A stretch of 64,000 nucleotides of DNA from Chitinophaga polysaccharea (GTDB lineage Bacteria > Bacteroidota > Bacteroidia > Chitinophagales > Chitinophagaceae). A program made the translations under genes and the position numbers. The stretch covers positions 434,001-498,000 of the forward strand of contig NZ_CABFVU010000001.1 in the NCBI RefSeq assembly GCF_902150045.1, read 5' to 3'. Shown piece by piece: positions 17,901 through 26,085 of the stretch. Under the pieces are notes generated by a model. That model did no database searches and was not told the origin of the DNA. It worked only from the letters and a program-made list of their open reading frames with translations. Every line of letters starts with the position of its first letter. The first letter of the stretch is position 1.

Positions 17901-18148
17901 GCGTATTAGGCCCAATAGAAGTAAATAATAAAACGTATCCGGGCCAGGTGCCCATGACGCCTTTTGGCGGGTTGCTGAAAGATGATGAGATAGCCGCCGT
18001 GTTAACCTATGTCAGGAATTCATTCGGCAACAAGGGAACACCTGTATCTCCCGATAAAGTAAAACAGGTAAGAAAAGCCATAGAAAGTAAAAAGGATTTT
18101 TATTCTGCTGAACAGTTACTTAAAGAACACCCCATGGAGAAAAAATAA
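14960..18148 (+). CDS. Giant lipoprotein: SGNH domain, PVC-type beta-propeller dehydrogenase, HEAT repeats, cytochrome c
   Basis: 1062 residues. The lipobox ILHAC puts lipidation at Cys26. Next come an SGNH/GDSL-like domain (about 35-275, with SLIGNNLGSRM and AFFGYNES); a six-bladed propeller of the PVC-type membrane-bound dehydrogenase class (about 380-735, with MSFDNKGRLWVAIMPSYPH and FAPDGSLYVIDWHN); HEAT-like helices (about 770-890); and a class I cytochrome c with CKTCH (Cys942, Cys945, His946) and a probable distal Met in VPMTPFGG. It should oxidise an extracytoplasmic sugar or alcohol and pass electrons to its own haem. It is the last enzyme before SusC/SusD, 462 bases upstream. The exact substrate and any cofactor such as PQQ are not shown. 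Confidence 0.85.
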   Translation: MSKLSKIGIYSPFIPIVLAIMILHACKSQEPAPLTISGTSHISLIGNNLGSRMINYDNFETELYLRYPEYKIQIRNMCDGGETPGFRPHSGRNSPWAFPGAEKFHPALDSQVQAIENPSQGHFETPDQWLTRLKTDVIIAFFGYNESFDGKEGLESYKAELDAFIKWTLKQKYNGASAPQLAIVSPIAFENLSDKYDLPDGRKENENLALYTNAMKEVAARNNILFVDAFTPSKKWYEETKEPLTIDGSQLNEEGYKKLGVLLADKIFGNVPLKAETNRQLVHDAVMEKNWMWLNDYKIPNGVHVYGRRYDPYGPDNYPAEIEKIRQMTAIRDTAVWLAASKGEKMDIAAADKNTKVLPPVKTNYNPAKNGSLRYLSGQEAVSKLKVPPGYKIELFASEEQFKDLAKPMQMSFDNKGRLWVAIMPSYPHYKPGDAKPDDKILIFEDTDHDGKADKETVFADSLHLPIGFEIAEEGVYVAQGTNLKLLTDTDGDGKADKTEILLSGFDDHDTHHSSHAFTVDPSGAIYSGEGVFLHTNVETSYGTIRGTNGGFYRYDPRRRKLERTAQLSIPNPWGIAFDDWGQPFFAETSSPDVRWMLPGTVLPRYGQATHKSIQMIEDKHKVRPTSGLEFVSSRHFPDEVQGDFLINNTIGFLGTKEHTLQDDGTGYKSHHRMDLLVSGDPNFRPVDLEFAPDGSLYVIDWHNILIGHMQHNARDPLRDHSHGRIYRITYPSRPLVKPANIAGAPIEELLENLKLPEYRTRYRTRRELRGRDVSQVLAKLQTWVANLDKNDPRYEHHLLEGLWVSWGMDKVDQPLLKQLLKAKDYHARAAAVEVLRYTGHQVADQADLLMQAAKDENSRVRLMAIVAASWIGKEKGLPILAAAEKMPLDEWMIHAYETAVAHLNGENVKKGKEENENTRLKGAALALFNKGKEIYSIEGYCKTCHQADGKGLPDSGFPPLAGSNWVTGSDERLIKLVMKGVLGPIEVNNKTYPGQVPMTPFGGLLKDDEIAAVLTYVRNSFGNKGTPVSPDKVKQVRKAIESKKDFYSAEQLLKEHPMEKK

Positions 18149-18610
18149 CAGGTACCCGGCTATTTACTTAAAGACAAAACACTTCTGTTAATTTACTATA
18201 TCACTTAGATAAAATATCACAAGGAAATATTAGGTTGTATATTTAATATTGTTAGGACTTCTAATTTAATCAGTTACTATTTACTCATCACCAAAATTTG
18301 AAAAACTATAACAGCCGTTGTGACGTAGCAAAATCATTCAACCCAAAACGGCACTGATACAAATAGCAAATACAATGTAGCCACTGCAGCAGGAATCAAC
18401 TTGTCGCATACTATTGCCGGGACAGGCAGCTATGGCTGCTTCCGGGCATTCATCCGGCGGCAACCCCGGCTGCATTTTCCTGAACTGAATTTATCTGGCC
18501 AGCCTGTTTGCCGGATAGGCACAGTGCGTCCTGACCCGTAAGATCCCATATTTAAAAACTGCTGTAGGTAATCCAGGATACGATCAATTTAACCTAATAA
18601 CATTTTAACT
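18149..18610. other. Long leader or regulatory region before SusC of locus 1
   Basis: About 460 bases without a gene. It holds a perfect small hairpin, GCAGC-TATG-GCTGC (18426-18439), and other GC-rich self-complementary segments between 18420 and 18540, such as TGCC-GGATA-GGCA near 18510. The length suggests a separate promoter for SusC/SusD with a structured untranslated leader. No clear TTG/TAnnTTTG pair was found. Confidence 0.45.
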
Positions 18611-21600
18611 ATGAAACACATTTCCACGGTTATTTTTAAACTGCCGGCATTACGCCAGAAAATCATTTATGCCACCTTTGCCTTATTCATGGGAATAACA
18701 ATGCCACTCCATGCAATAAATCCTGCAATGCTTAATTACCCCCAAACATCGCTCATAGACGTACGTGGCAAAGTTTTGGAAGAGAATGGCACCGGGGTGC
18801 CCGGAGTGAGCATTAAAGTAAAGAATGTCAATAAGGCCACCACTACAGACGGCGACGGGAACTTCAACATTAAAGGCGTCCCTGCTGATGCGGTGTTGAT
18901 TGTTTCTTATATCGGCTATATTACACAGGAAGTGAGCGTTACTGCTGCGGAGATGCAGATTAAACTTGTTCCGCAGGTTAAAAAGATAGACGAAGTAGTA
19001 GTGGTAGGTTATGGCACTACTAAAAAATCAGATCTCACGGGTGCTGTTGGTACCGTTAAAGCGGAAACCCTGCAGGAACGCCCCTCCTCTTCTTTAAACC
19101 AAAGCTTATCCGGCCGTGTAACCGGGGTGAATGTGTCTTCCAACTCAGGAAGACCAGGCGGCAGAACCAATATCCGCATCCGTGGATCAAGCTCCCTGAG
19201 CGTTTCCAATAACCCGCTGTATGTAATTGATGGTGTGATCCTGAACCCTGTAGATCTGAGAAACGGAAGCACTCCCATTGATTATATCAATCCTAATGAT
19301 ATTGCTTCCATCGAAGTACTGAAAGACGCTTCTTCCACAGCGATCTATGGCGCCAGGGGTGCAAACGGCGTTATTCTTGTTACCACCAAAAGAGGTAATT
19401 CATCCGGTGGAAAAATCACCTATGACCCGGATTTCAGTATAGGCGTATTGCCCAGGAAACTGGAGCTGCTCAATGCAAAAGAGTTCCTGGCAGTGGAGGA
19501 CCTGGCTTATGCCAACGCTCAGAAATATGACCCCGTAGGATGGGCAACAGGAACAAAATACACCGATCCCAAAACCAAACGCACCAATCCTAAATTATTT
19601 GATGCACAGGGAAACCCTTTATATGATACCGACTGGCAGGACGAAACATTTCAAAAAGCATTTACACAAAACCATCAGCTTGGCTTTACGGATGGCGACG
19701 AAAAAAGAAGCATAGGTGCTTTCTTAAACTATCGCAGCCAGGAAGGACTGGCACGGGGCTCCTGGCAGGACCGGTATGCCGGCCGCGTGGCATACGACAG
19801 CCAGATAAAGGACTGGCTGAAAATTGGTGGTACAATGAGTTATACCGATCAGCGGGAAAAACAGGTAGACCAGCTTAATGGGGGCGGTATTACCATGATG
19901 CGGCAGGTGCTGGAAGCCTTGCCTATTATCCCCGTAAAATATGCAGACGGAACATGGGCCAGTAACAGGGACTATCCCGGAATGGAAGGCGGTGATAACC
20001 CATTAAGGGTAGCAGCCGACAGGATATCCATTCTGCATACCCAAACCCTTCTTGGTAATTTATATGCAAATATTCACCTGGCCCCGGGACTGGAATTGAA
20101 GTCGACCGTTGGTGTGAACATCATTAACCAAAGAGAAGATTATTTCGCTGCTAAAGGAATGCAATACATTTCAGACAACGGAAATGCTTTCGTTAATAAT
20201 AACAGGTACAATTCCTGGCAGTTTGAAAACTATCTTACCTACAACAGGCAGTTTTCAAAGGTGCATAGTTTAAATGCTATGGCAGGGGTATCGTGGCAAC
20301 ATATTGACCGTTTTGAAAACCAGGCAAGCACAGAGGGCTTCACCGATTCTTACTACCGGTATTACAATCTTGGTGCGGGATCCAGTCCCCAGCCGCCTTC
20401 TTCTGTGGGAACCGCCAACGGGCTGAATTCCTATTTCGGCCGTATCAACTATGGTTTCCGGAATAAATACCTGGTCACTTTTACCGGCCGTATGGATGGC
20501 TCATCCAAATTCGGAAGTGATAACCAGTTTGCATTCTTTCCATCTGCGGCTCTCGCCTGGAGAGTAACAGAAGAGGATTTTATGAAGAGCGTTGCTGCAA
20601 TATCCAATTTAAAGGTACGTGCCAGTTACGGCGCTACCGGCAACTCCGAAATACCGGCCTACAGGGCGCTTGCGGGCATGGGAAACTACAGCGTTATTTT
20701 CAACGGGGCACGGAATTCCGGTGTGGGTATTGACCGTATTGCCAACCCGGGTTTACAATGGGAAAAAACCAAACAGGTGGATTTCGGGCTTGAACTGGGC
20801 TTATTCTCCAACAGGCTGAATCTGGAACTGGACCTCTACCGCAGGAAAGTAAACGGTATGCTGCTGGACGCGCCGTTACCTTACACCAGCGGCCGTGATA
20901 AAATTTTCTCCAATGTGGGTAGTATGGAAAACAAGGGATTTGAGCTCGGTCTTAATTCAACCAACATCCAAACAGATAATTTCTCCTGGAGCACCACCTT
21001 CAACATTTCCGTCAATAAAAATAAGGTGCTCGCTTTAGCCAATGGTGATATAGCCTCCGGCAACGGCATTATCAGGGTGGGCGAACCGGTTGGCTCTTTC
21101 TTTGGAAGAGTGCATCTCGGTACCTGGGGCAGTAAGGAAGCCGATGAAGCAAAGAAATACAATATGCTGCCCGGCGATGTAAAATATAAAGATATCAATA
21201 ACGATGGCATAATAAACGACCTTGACAGGGTCATTATCGGAAGAGGTATACCTGATGGATACGGCACCTTCCTGAACACTTTTCAATATAAAGCATGGTC
21301 GCTGACAGTAGACCTCCAGTTTATGTACGGCAATGACGTGCTCGACAGAAGTATACATTCTGCAGAAGACAGGCAAGGTATAGCCAATAGTTATAAAACC
21401 GTGCTCAATGCATGGACAGAAACGAACCAGAATACGCCCATCGCGCAGATACGGCCTATTAACGCCTATTACACCACTAATAACGACAGCCACAAAGTAA
21501 CCGACGGATCGTTTATCCGTGGCCGTAATTTGTTGCTGGCCTATATATTTCCGTCAGCCGCAGCTTCGGCTTTAAAGCTCAGTCGCCTGAGAGTATACGC

Positions 21601-21748
21601 TTCCGTGCAAAACTTTTTCCTGATCACCAAGTACAAGGGATACGATCCGGAAGTTTCCAACTCCAGCTCTCCTTTCGACCAGGGACTGAATTTATACGAT
21701 TATCCAAAGCCACGGGTATTTATGCTGGGTCTTAACGTGGGATTATAA
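18611..21748 (+). CDS. SusC/RagA family TonB-dependent receptor without STN domain (locus 1)
   Basis: 1045 residues. A signal segment (about 1-35) is followed by a carboxypeptidase-regulatory-like domain (about 50-135), the SusC signature VVVGYGTTKKSDLTGAV (about 133-149), a plug with EVLKDASSTAIYGARGANG (about 234-252), and a 22-strand barrel to the C-terminus. It should import the locus-1 substrate across the outer membrane, powered by TonB, with the SusD lid encoded 27 bases downstream. No N-terminal secretin/TonB signalling domain is present, unlike the other three SusC proteins in this window. That fits control by the AraC regulator and not by sigma/FecR. Length and motifs are normal. 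Confidence 0.93.
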   Translation: MKHISTVIFKLPALRQKIIYATFALFMGITMPLHAINPAMLNYPQTSLIDVRGKVLEENGTGVPGVSIKVKNVNKATTTDGDGNFNIKGVPADAVLIVSYIGYITQEVSVTAAEMQIKLVPQVKKIDEVVVVGYGTTKKSDLTGAVGTVKAETLQERPSSSLNQSLSGRVTGVNVSSNSGRPGGRTNIRIRGSSSLSVSNNPLYVIDGVILNPVDLRNGSTPIDYINPNDIASIEVLKDASSTAIYGARGANGVILVTTKRGNSSGGKITYDPDFSIGVLPRKLELLNAKEFLAVEDLAYANAQKYDPVGWATGTKYTDPKTKRTNPKLFDAQGNPLYDTDWQDETFQKAFTQNHQLGFTDGDEKRSIGAFLNYRSQEGLARGSWQDRYAGRVAYDSQIKDWLKIGGTMSYTDQREKQVDQLNGGGITMMRQVLEALPIIPVKYADGTWASNRDYPGMEGGDNPLRVAADRISILHTQTLLGNLYANIHLAPGLELKSTVGVNIINQREDYFAAKGMQYISDNGNAFVNNNRYNSWQFENYLTYNRQFSKVHSLNAMAGVSWQHIDRFENQASTEGFTDSYYRYYNLGAGSSPQPPSSVGTANGLNSYFGRINYGFRNKYLVTFTGRMDGSSKFGSDNQFAFFPSAALAWRVTEEDFMKSVAAISNLKVRASYGATGNSEIPAYRALAGMGNYSVIFNGARNSGVGIDRIANPGLQWEKTKQVDFGLELGLFSNRLNLELDLYRRKVNGMLLDAPLPYTSGRDKIFSNVGSMENKGFELGLNSTNIQTDNFSWSTTFNISVNKNKVLALANGDIASGNGIIRVGEPVGSFFGRVHLGTWGSKEADEAKKYNMLPGDVKYKDINNDGIINDLDRVIIGRGIPDGYGTFLNTFQYKAWSLTVDLQFMYGNDVLDRSIHSAEDRQGIANSYKTVLNAWTETNQNTPIAQIRPINAYYTTNNDSHKVTDGSFIRGRNLLLAYIFPSAAASALKLSRLRVYASVQNFFLITKYKGYDPEVSNSSSPFDQGLNLYDYPKPRVFMLGLNVGL

Positions 21749-21775
21749 CACAGTACCAACTTTAAATGAAAAATC

Positions 21776-23278
21776 ATGAAAGCAACAATAATAAAATACG
21801 GACTGCTGGTATTAACAACCGGAGCATTATTTATGGCCGGCTGCCGGAAATTTCTGGATGAAACGGATCCCAGCAACTATACAGAAGATACTTATTTTAC
21901 AAAGCCCGAACATGCAAGAAGCTCGGTAAACGCCATCTATGCCAGCTTACGGGATCCCATGAGCGGCGATTTTAACGGCGGCCCCTGGACAATGACGGAA
22001 TTTGCTACCGGGTTGGCCGCTACTGATCTCGGGCAGGCTGTTAACAGCTATTTTATAAAAGACCTGCACAATACAGCGGATAATGCATACGGGGAAAACT
22101 ACTGGAGGAACTATTACAAAGGCATTAGCAACGCCAATCTGTCTATAGCCAGAATACCGGGCATTTCCATGGATGCGGCAGAAGCCAAAAGCCTGCTGGG
22201 CGAAGCTCATTTTTTGCGCGCCTGGTACTATTTCAACCTTGTGCAGATGTTTGGTAACATCCCACTGATCACAGAGCCTGTTGATCTGAAATCGGAGCAG
22301 TTAAGGCCCAAACAGGCGGCTCCTGAAGATGTTTATAAATTGATTGTGGAAGATCTGATAACCGCAGAAAGTGCCGGGCTGCCCTGGCAAGACGCCAGCG
22401 GCAAGGTAAGTCTGGGTGCCGTAAAATCGCTGCTGGCAAAGGTATACCTTACTATGGCAGGCTACCCTTTACAAAAAGGGAACCAGTACTTCGACCTGGC
22501 GGCAAAAAAAGCAGCAGAAGTATTGGATTCAAAACAATTCAGGTTATTTGACACGTATGGTGATTTGCATAACCCGGCGAAGAAAAACACTGAGGAAAAT
22601 ATCTTTATGATCCAGTACAAAACACAGGTCATTCCCGGAACCTGGCAATCGCTCATTATTCCTTACAACAAAAACATCTCCGCCTATTCAGCCGAAACAG
22701 GAGGTATTTATGCAACAGCCGATTTCGTAAAGTCATATGATGCCGCAGACCTGCGTGCCAAGGAAGGTCAGTTCTTTTTCACTGAATTCACTAACCAGGA
22801 CAACAGGAATCTGAAAGTGAACCTGGGCGGATACTTTATATATAAGCTTTTTGACGTGGCAGCGCAAACTACCACTGCCAACAGCGATCTCAACTGGTCG
22901 CTGATCCGGTACGCCGATATATTGCTTGTATATGCGGAAGCAGCCAATGAAGTAAACGGGCCGGGAGCAAAAGTTTATGATGCGGTGAACCTGGTAAGGA
23001 CAAGAGCAAATTTGCCGACATTGGCGGGGCTTTCTAAAGAGCAATTACGGGAATCCATCTGGCGGGAACGCTGGTATGAGCTATGTTTTGAAAATGTTAC
23101 CTGGTTTGATATGGTGCGTCTTCGTAAAGCATTTAACGTAAAAACGAAGGGCTTTGATAACTACGTTGGTCATAAGTTTTCCTATGGCCCGGTTTTAACG
23201 GAACGGGAGCTTTTATTCCCAATACCAAGCACGGAGTTGAGAAATAATCCCAACCTGGTACCAACAAAAGGATATTAA
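21776..23278 (+). CDS. SusD/RagB family nutrient-binding outer-membrane lipoprotein (locus 1)
   Basis: 500 residues. The signal peptide ends at a lipobox with Cys23 (FMAGCRKFLDE), followed by the typical CxKFLDxxxP start of mature SusD. TPR-like helices (LGEAHFLRAWYYFNLVQMFG at about 141-160) and the C-terminal SusD region (FLFPIPxxE-like ELLFPIPSTELRNNPNL) are present. It forms the hinged surface lid over the SusC barrel encoded just upstream and binds the oligosaccharide or sugar derivative. A strong terminator ten bases after the stop marks the end of the locus-1 transcript. Confidence 0.93.
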   Translation: MKATIIKYGLLVLTTGALFMAGCRKFLDETDPSNYTEDTYFTKPEHARSSVNAIYASLRDPMSGDFNGGPWTMTEFATGLAATDLGQAVNSYFIKDLHNTADNAYGENYWRNYYKGISNANLSIARIPGISMDAAEAKSLLGEAHFLRAWYYFNLVQMFGNIPLITEPVDLKSEQLRPKQAAPEDVYKLIVEDLITAESAGLPWQDASGKVSLGAVKSLLAKVYLTMAGYPLQKGNQYFDLAAKKAAEVLDSKQFRLFDTYGDLHNPAKKNTEENIFMIQYKTQVIPGTWQSLIIPYNKNISAYSAETGGIYATADFVKSYDAADLRAKEGQFFFTEFTNQDNRNLKVNLGGYFIYKLFDVAAQTTTANSDLNWSLIRYADILLVYAEAANEVNGPGAKVYDAVNLVRTRANLPTLAGLSKEQLRESIWRERWYELCFENVTWFDMVRLRKAFNVKTKGFDNYVGHKFSYGPVLTERELLFPIPSTELRNNPNLVPTKGY

Positions 23279-23285
23279 TGAAATA

Positions 23286-23322
23286 TAAAGAAGCCGTCTC
23301 AAACAAGAGACGGCTTCTTCGT
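23286..23322 (+). terminator. Terminator after locus 1
   Basis: AAGAAGCCGTCTC (23288-23300) and GAGACGGCTTCTT (23307-23319) form a perfect 13-base-pair stem with a 6-base loop, directly after the SusD stop codon. Confidence 0.92.
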
Positions 23323-23957
23323 TAATAACACCGCTGTTTACGTTTCTGTATTCCTTTCTTCCCTTTTAATTGTCTGTCTGCCTGTATTTTAAGACGGTTA
23401 AAATTATGATTTACTTCTATGACCCGGTTTGTTTGCCCCTCATGGCACATCTGCCTTAATGAACATCCCTGGCATGCTTTAGCCTGATAGGTCGTTATCG
23501 TTTGTTCCTAACCATTTCTGGTTATTCTTTTGACCTTGTTTTTTTCGCATTCGCCTGCCAGATGGGCATAACATAAATAATAGTCTTTTTCAGCATTGCA
23601 TTTGTGTGAGCCTGGCAAGGCCATAACTTTTTATTCCCTATAAAGATCGCTCATTTCTTCAGCGCGATGTCTAACGCTGGATGCTGTCTGTTGCACTCCG
23701 GTTTCAAAAATTACAAAAGAATGACACTACTCTCCGGCCAAATCTTAACGCATGCTGCATCATTGATACAAAGAAACATAAAAATACAGGATGAAGGATA
23801 GCATGCTTACACCGTTATTACAGATATCTCCGAAAATTTGTCATTGCGTAGTAAAATGGTGTCAAATCCTAATACCTGCGTTCTTGCCGATGTTTGTGAC
23901 AAACGTTTCCCGGCCGCCGCATCGAAGTAAATTATTTCTGCCCAAACTGAATGTCAA
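23323..23957. other. Long intergenic region between locus 1 and sigma gene of locus 2
   Basis: About 635 bases with no supportable gene on either strand. Only weak short hairpins (for example AACCA-TTTC-TGGTT near 23511) were noticed. It must contain the promoter for the ECF sigma gene at 23958. No coding remnant could be recognised. Confidence 0.5.
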
Positions 23958-24494
23958 ATGCATGCTGAAAAAGAACTAGTCGCACTCCTTCGGCAGGGTG
24001 ATAGGGAGGCGTTAAGCCAATTATACTTCTTCCACGTGAAGCCGCTCAGCTATTTTATCCTGAGGGCAGCCAAATCGCCGGCATTGACGGAAGATGTCAT
24101 TCATGATACTTTTATTAAAATATGGGAGCACCGGAACAGATTGGATCCCGAACAGTCTTTCAAAGCATATCTGTACACAATAGCCCGCAGGACGCTTATA
24201 AATCTCCTTAACCGTGTGCGCCGTGAAGAACATATTCTTGCTGAAATTAAAAAAGATGTGATCACGAATCCTCTTTCTACGGACCAAATACTACTTGTAA
24301 AGGAAACAAACAAGCTGCTGAGTGATGCGATAGTTAGTCTGCCCCCCGGATGCCGGGAAGTTTTCATCCAGTGCAGGGTCAACGGCTTAAGCCACAAACA
24401 GGCCGCGACGGTACTGGGTATATCCGAAAGTACCGTTAATAACCAGATGGGCAGAGCACTAAAAAAAATAAAAAAAATTTATGCTGGGTTATAA
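23958..24494 (+). CDS. ECF RNA polymerase sigma-70 factor (locus 2)
   Basis: 178 residues. Region 2 (about 18-90) includes LTEDVIHDTFIKIWEHRNRL and LYTIARRTLINLLNRVRRE for -10 recognition. Region 4 (about 122-175) includes LPPGCREVFIQCRVNGLSHK and GISESTVNNQMGRALKKIKK for -35 binding. It is a Bacteroidota FecI-like factor, with its FecR-type partner starting about 70-118 bases downstream. It should direct RNA polymerase to the locus-2 SusC promoter when released by FecR. It lacks the hydrophobic C-terminal tail seen in the other two sigma factors of the window. The ATG at 23958 is the first start giving a complete region 2. Confidence 0.9.
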   Translation: MHAEKELVALLRQGDREALSQLYFFHVKPLSYFILRAAKSPALTEDVIHDTFIKIWEHRNRLDPEQSFKAYLYTIARRTLINLLNRVRREEHILAEIKKDVITNPLSTDQILLVKETNKLLSDAIVSLPPGCREVFIQCRVNGLSHKQAATVLGISESTVNNQMGRALKKIKKIYAGL

Positions 24495-24611
24495 ACATTG
24501 ATATATAGGGACTATGGTACAGTTGAATAAATTATGCGAAAAGATTTTTTACCAGCGTAGTTATTGGGCCTTTTTCATTTGTATAGAGTACAGAAAGAAA
24601 CTGATGGAAAT

Positions 24612-25811
24612 TTGAAAACTAAGGTAAAAAACCTGTTTGCAAAATATTATCATAATACCTGCAGCCAGGAAGAGCTGGAGGAGGTCCTGATGCTATTACG
24701 CTCAAAAAAAATGTATACAGCTGAATGGGAAGCTATGCTGGAGGGGGAAGCGGCAAAGTTCCTGGCCGGTGATATTACAGAAAGCGGGATGTCAGATAGC
24801 CACATCCTGCACCTGAACCAGCGGATCAGGTACGCGATCGATACTGAAAAAAGTAGTGGGCGCGGGCGTTCATTTTGGCTGCGTATGGCAGTTGCTGCAG
24901 CATTACTGGGTTTTATTGCAGGCACATATTATTATACAGGAAAATTGCGGCCCGTCAACGATGCTGTGGTAATCGACCACCCGGGCGACATTTTGTCCGG
25001 TACAAATGGCGCTACACTCACCTTGTCGAACGGTCGAAAAATAAATCTGTCCGCCACAAACAATGGTGTGTTGGCGGAAGAAGAGGGAACTGGTATTACT
25101 AAAACGGCTGCCGGCCAAATTACATACAACAATGCCGGAAGCAAGCAGTCCAACAGCGTCAATACGCTGGCAACCGCCAACGGACAAATTTTCCAGGTGC
25201 AACTGTCGGATGGCACAAAAGTATGGCTGAATGCTGCGTCACGCCTGATATATAAGACAAACCTGATCGAAAATGGAAAACGCCGTGTGCAACTTGAAGG
25301 TGAGGCTTATTTTGAAGTGGTGAAAGATGAGAAACATCCGCTCATTGTCAGCACAGGTAACCAGGATGTTGAAGTGTTGGGTACCGCATTCAACATTGAA
25401 CATTACCCGGACAATCCCCAAACCACTACAACCCTGGTTGAAGGTAAAGTCAGCATAGGCGTGGGGGAAGCGGTACCCACTAAGGACAAGCGTCGGGTGG
25501 TGCTGCAGCCCGGCCAGCAATCCGTTTTCTCCGGGGCTGGCAGATGGCAGGTTGCACCTGCCGACCTGGAAGCGGCCCTTGCCTGGAAGAACAACGAATT
25601 TGTGTTTGACGGCGAACCGATCGAAGTCATTATGAAAAGGATCAGCCGCTGGTATGATGTAAAAATTATTTACCGGGGCGAAAAGCCAACAGAAAAATTT
25701 ATAGGATCAATATCAAAAACCAACAATATCGTGGAAGTATTGGCGCTGCTGGCCTCTACCGGTGGCGCCCACTTCACGATTGAAGGGAGAACTATTAACG
25801 TAATGAAATAG
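24612..25811 (+). CDS. FecR-type anti-sigma factor (locus 2)
   Basis: 399 residues from the preferred TTG at 24612 (KTKVKNLFAKYYHNTCSQEE); the longer frame also begins with a TTG at 24564. A cytoplasmic anti-sigma segment (about 1-80) precedes a single membrane helix (about 86-108, RMAVAAALLGFIAGTYYYTG). A periplasmic FecR domain follows (about 180-285, with DGTKVWLNAASRLIYKTNL and GEAYFEVVKDEKHPL), then a C-terminal DUF4974 domain (about 325-399). The latter should contact the STN domain of the receptor at 26086. It holds the sigma factor at 23958 inactive until substrate signals through that receptor. No good ATG start exists, which is unusual. Confidence 0.88.
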   Translation: MKTKVKNLFAKYYHNTCSQEELEEVLMLLRSKKMYTAEWEAMLEGEAAKFLAGDITESGMSDSHILHLNQRIRYAIDTEKSSGRGRSFWLRMAVAAALLGFIAGTYYYTGKLRPVNDAVVIDHPGDILSGTNGATLTLSNGRKINLSATNNGVLAEEEGTGITKTAAGQITYNNAGSKQSNSVNTLATANGQIFQVQLSDGTKVWLNAASRLIYKTNLIENGKRRVQLEGEAYFEVVKDEKHPLIVSTGNQDVEVLGTAFNIEHYPDNPQTTTTLVEGKVSIGVGEAVPTKDKRRVVLQPGQQSVFSGAGRWQVAPADLEAALAWKNNEFVFDGEPIEVIMKRISRWYDVKIIYRGEKPTEKFIGSISKTNNIVEVLALLASTGGAHFTIEGRTINVMK

Positions 25812-25893
25812 CCAATCAGTCATTACAATTTATTCTCGGGAGTTTTTCAGGGTCGCCTAGCTGTATGGAATCAACGATTAAAAAATTCAATCC

Positions 25894-25942
25894 ATCCAAA
25901 ATGAAAAGCCTCCGAAGCCCGGTAAGGCATAAGCTTTTGGAT
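25894..25942 (+). promoter_or_regulatory. Nested hairpin in the FecR-SusC leader of locus 2
   Basis: ATCCAAAA (25894-25901) pairs perfectly with TTTTGGAT (25935-25942). Inside it GCCT (25908-25911) pairs with AGGC (25925-25928). No T run follows, so it is not a classical terminator. It may be a structured 5' leader or a regulatory RNA target upstream of the receptor gene. Confidence 0.45.
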
Positions 25943-26085
25943 AGTCTGACTGCATAACCAATACTGGCATGCAATTCATGATTCATTAGTCAACTGTAAC
26001 GAGTCTTTCCTAAGTAGGAATTATCAACCTAAAATGTCTATGAAAAATGTTTAAATTTTCTACTTGTTATATAAGCGGCGTTATC

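Noticed and set aside
23791-23979. 62-residue frame before the locus-2 sigma gene
   Set aside because: It overlaps the sigma start and has no signal peptide, motif or composition of a real gene.
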